This document shows, piece by piece, positions 62,636 to 64,000 of a stretch of 64,000 nt of DNA. The number at the start of each line of letters is the position of its first letter. Within the stretch, counting starts at the first letter, position 1. The stretch comes from an uncultured Holophagaceae bacterium. GTDB lineage: Bacteria > Acidobacteriota > Holophagae > Holophagales > Holophagaceae. Both the position numbers and the translations under genes were made by a program. The stretch spans positions 372,001 to 436,000 of the forward strand of contig CAIWKE010000003.1 of the NCBI GenBank assembly GCA_903913215.1. The letters run 5' to 3'. Below the pieces are notes generated by a model. It did no database searches and was not told the DNA's origin. It was given only the letters and a program-made list of their open reading frames with translations.

Positions 62636-63112
62636 TCACACGGTCGCAGGATTCGTGTCGGTCTTGCCGGCCCACTGGCGCATCTTCTCCAGCCCGGTCC
62701 AGTCCGCATCCACGTAGGTGATGGCCGCCGTGGGGCAGGCCTTGGCGCAGGCGGGGGCCCCATCGCAAAGGTCGCACTTCTGAACCTTGCCGCTCTGGGC
62801 CACGTAGTTGATGGTGCCGAAGGGGCAGGCGATGGTGCACACCTTGCACCCCACGCAGGTGGGATCCAACACGATCTTGGCGCCGGTCACGGGATCCAGC
62901 TTGATGGCGTCCACGGGGCAGGCCGTCATGCACCAGGCCTCGTCGCATTGCGTGCAGGTGTAAGGCACGAAGCGGCCCGCTTCGTGGAAGGAGAACACCT
63001 TGATCCGCGACTTCGCCGTCGTGAAGCTTCGGTAGTTCTCCCAAGAGCACGCCATCTCGCATTGGAGACAGCCCGTGCACTTGTTGGGATCGATGTGGAG
63101 GGACTTCTGCAT
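62636..63112 (-). CDS. Ferredoxin-like protein with four [4Fe-4S] clusters
   Basis: 158 residues, AGGAGG 6 nt before the ATG. Sixteen cysteines occur in four sets: CTGCLQCEMAC, CTQCDEAWCMTACP, CVGCKVCTIACP and CDLCDGAPACAKACP. This is the HycB/DmsB-type electron-transfer family, with no signal peptide. It heads the AOR operon and should carry electrons between the tungsten subunit and the FAD protein. It begins 11 bp upstream of the AOR gene. Confidence 0.94.
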   Translation of the reverse strand: MQKSLHIDPNKCTGCLQCEMACSWENYRSFTTAKSRIKVFSFHEAGRFVPYTCTQCDEAWCMTACPVDAIKLDPVTGAKIVLDPTCVGCKVCTIACPFGTINYVAQSGKVQKCDLCDGAPACAKACPTAAITYVDADWTGLEKMRQWAGKTDTNPATV

Positions 63113-63321
63113 GGAAAACCTCCTGGCTGGGGTGAACTGGGGATCGCGATGATCATAATCCGGATAACGGTCTGCGGAAGTTCTTTTTCGGAGCCCCCGG
63201 GATGTTTTTAAGAGTCAGTAATGGCGTGGGTTTGCGAGGATCGCTGAGTTGCTATTTTCGAGATCTTGTCTCAGTCCCAATTCGTTGGTCCAGACTGGTG
63301 CATCGAGCCCTAAAAAGAACT

Positions 63322-63369
63322 GATCACCACCAAGACACCAAGAACTGTCTTGGTGTCTTGGTAGCGATC
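63322..63369 (-). terminator. Long CACCAAGA palindrome acting as terminator
   Basis: Two 22-nt arms (63322-63343 and 63348-63369) pair at 20 of 22 positions around a 4-nt loop. On the minus strand it is followed by AGTTCTTTTT, fitting termination of the MFS gene. On the plus strand TTTT follows. The rest of the gap 63113-63397 holds the operon leader, with no promoter I can defend. Confidence 0.75.
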
Positions 63370-63397
63370 TTTTCAGTCCGACCGGTGGATCAAAAAC

Positions 63398-64000
63398 CTA
63401 CCGTTTCCGCAGGCTCACAGCGGTGCCGCCGGCGCCCAGGATGAGCAGAATGGCGGCCTGAACGAGGATCTTGTAGGAGATCTCGGGACCGGACAGGGAG
63501 GCATAGACGAAGCCCAGGCCGGCTGCAAGCAGCACCACATAGATGGCCAGCATGACCTTGCGGGCCTTCTCGTTGGTCTCGGGGGTGTCCACGGCGAAGA
63601 CCCGGTCGTAGAAAACGAGGCCCACGGCGGCCAGGATGTTCAGGCCCACGAAGATCAGCCAGAAGAGCCGCGCCGCGGCCTGGGCGCCGGGTTGCCCGAT
63701 GACAGGCTTGAGCATGGCCCCATACATGAAGCCACCCAGGCTGGAGCCGATGAGGCTGCCGATGACGCCGTAGAGGAAGGCATAGCCCATGTAGACGGCC
63801 ACCTTGTCCTTGGGTGCCACCAGTCCCACATAGCTGTAGTACTTCGGGTGGGCAGTCATCTCCCCGATGGAGAACACGGACAGGCCCAGGATGAAGACCC
63901 AGACATTGGTGGAGGCCGCCAGGCAGAGGAAGCCCAGGGTGCCGATGACGATGCCCGCAACCATGGTGGGCAGGGCCCGCACCTTCTTCACCAGGCGGCT
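63398..64000 (-). CDS. Major-facilitator-superfamily-type transporter, C-terminal part
   Basis: The frame is open to the window edge, so the N-terminus is missing. About 200 residues are visible with hydrophobic helices at TMVAGIVIGTLGFLCLAAS, VWVFILGLSVFSIGEM, YMGYAFLYGVIGSLIGSSLG, LFWLIFVGLNILAAVGLVF, VMLAIYVVLLAAGLGFVYA and ILVQAAILLILGAGG. The loop PKYYSYVGLVAPKDKVAVYMG recalls peptide-transporter-like (POT) MFS proteins. The substrate is not predictable. A strong palindromic terminator follows its stop. Confidence 0.75.
   Translation of the reverse strand, partial: SRLVKKVRALPTMVAGIVIGTLGFLCLAASTNVWVFILGLSVFSIGEMTAHPKYYSYVGLVAPKDKVAVYMGYAFLYGVIGSLIGSSLGGFMYGAMLKPVIGQPGAQAAARLFWLIFVGLNILAAVGLVFYDRVFAVDTPETNEKARKVMLAIYVVLLAAGLGFVYASLSGPEISYKILVQAAILLILGAGGTAVSLRKR

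Noticed and set aside
62625-63080. Extended AOR reading frame reaching into the Fe-S gene
   Set aside because: The extension has no similarity to AOR, overlaps the ferredoxin-like gene almost entirely, and the ATG at 62624 has an excellent ribosome site.

Overview
This window looks like the chromosome of a high-GC (about 68-70%) Gram-negative bacterium. WaaA (Kdo transferase) implies an outer membrane with lipid A. The overall style suggests an Acidobacteriota relative, possibly Holophagaceae/Geothrix-like: serine/threonine kinases fused to WD40/TolB-like propellers or TPRs, large secreted M14/M28/C45-type hydrolases, a DUF4388 protein, and a tungsten-type aldehyde:ferredoxin oxidoreductase operon. 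The taxonomic guess is inference from gene content only. No rRNA, tRNA or CRISPR was seen.

Layout. 1-9.8 kb: edge of a GntR repressor gene, a PAS hybrid histidine kinase, cysK divergent from an Rrf2 regulator, a ChaN-PDZ protein, a large C45-type secreted hydrolase and an FHA-GAF-PP2C phosphatase. 9.9-19.8 kb: an NTF2-like protein, two overlapping Ser/Thr kinase genes, an RluA pseudouridine synthase with a lipid kinase, and a secreted protein. 19.9-25.4 kb: a tightly coupled run of murC, M14 peptidase, ubiX and a PfkB kinase. 26.4-31.6 kb: ftsX, a lipoprotein and a DUF4388 protein on the minus strand; then ribB(A), a cNMP-binding protein and trxA on the plus strand.

31.8-34.8 kb is the most notable region. 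It is a visibly AT-richer island that reads as a fossil chromosomal integron. A broken, frameshifted integron-integrase N-terminus lies on the minus strand. An attI-like site ending in GTTAGGC follows, then a divergent array of small promoterless plus-strand genes separated by attC-like sites: two of about 122 bp, one of exactly 59 bp, and one half site. Three of the five cassette genes encode NTF2/SnoaL-fold proteins. Small orphan genes (DUF2695-like, YjdM/PhnA zinc ribbon and others) follow to 36.5 kb and may be former cassettes.

36.5-64 kb returns to high-GC genes: a REC-HATPase regulator, waaA, a CobW-type GTPase, a PilZ-REC protein, tex with an octapeptide-repeat tail, lepB, an S1/P1 nuclease, an operon of M28 peptidase-aroB-TPR protein, an MsbA-like exporter, a two-lobed aspartyl protease, a ThiE-shikimate kinase fusion, a phosphoesterase and a PilZ-like protein. 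The window closes with a five-gene minus-strand operon: Fe-S protein, AOR catalytic subunit, NAD/FAD oxidoreductase, MoaD-like protein, unknown 95-aa protein. This is the gene set expected for an AOR complex that exchanges electrons with NAD(H). An MFS transporter runs off the right edge.

Several short dispersed repeat families (CCGGGGAT-type, GCCAAG/CACGAAG palindromes, CGCTGCGCGA hairpins, CTCAGCGCGGC hairpins) occupy the intergenic gaps.
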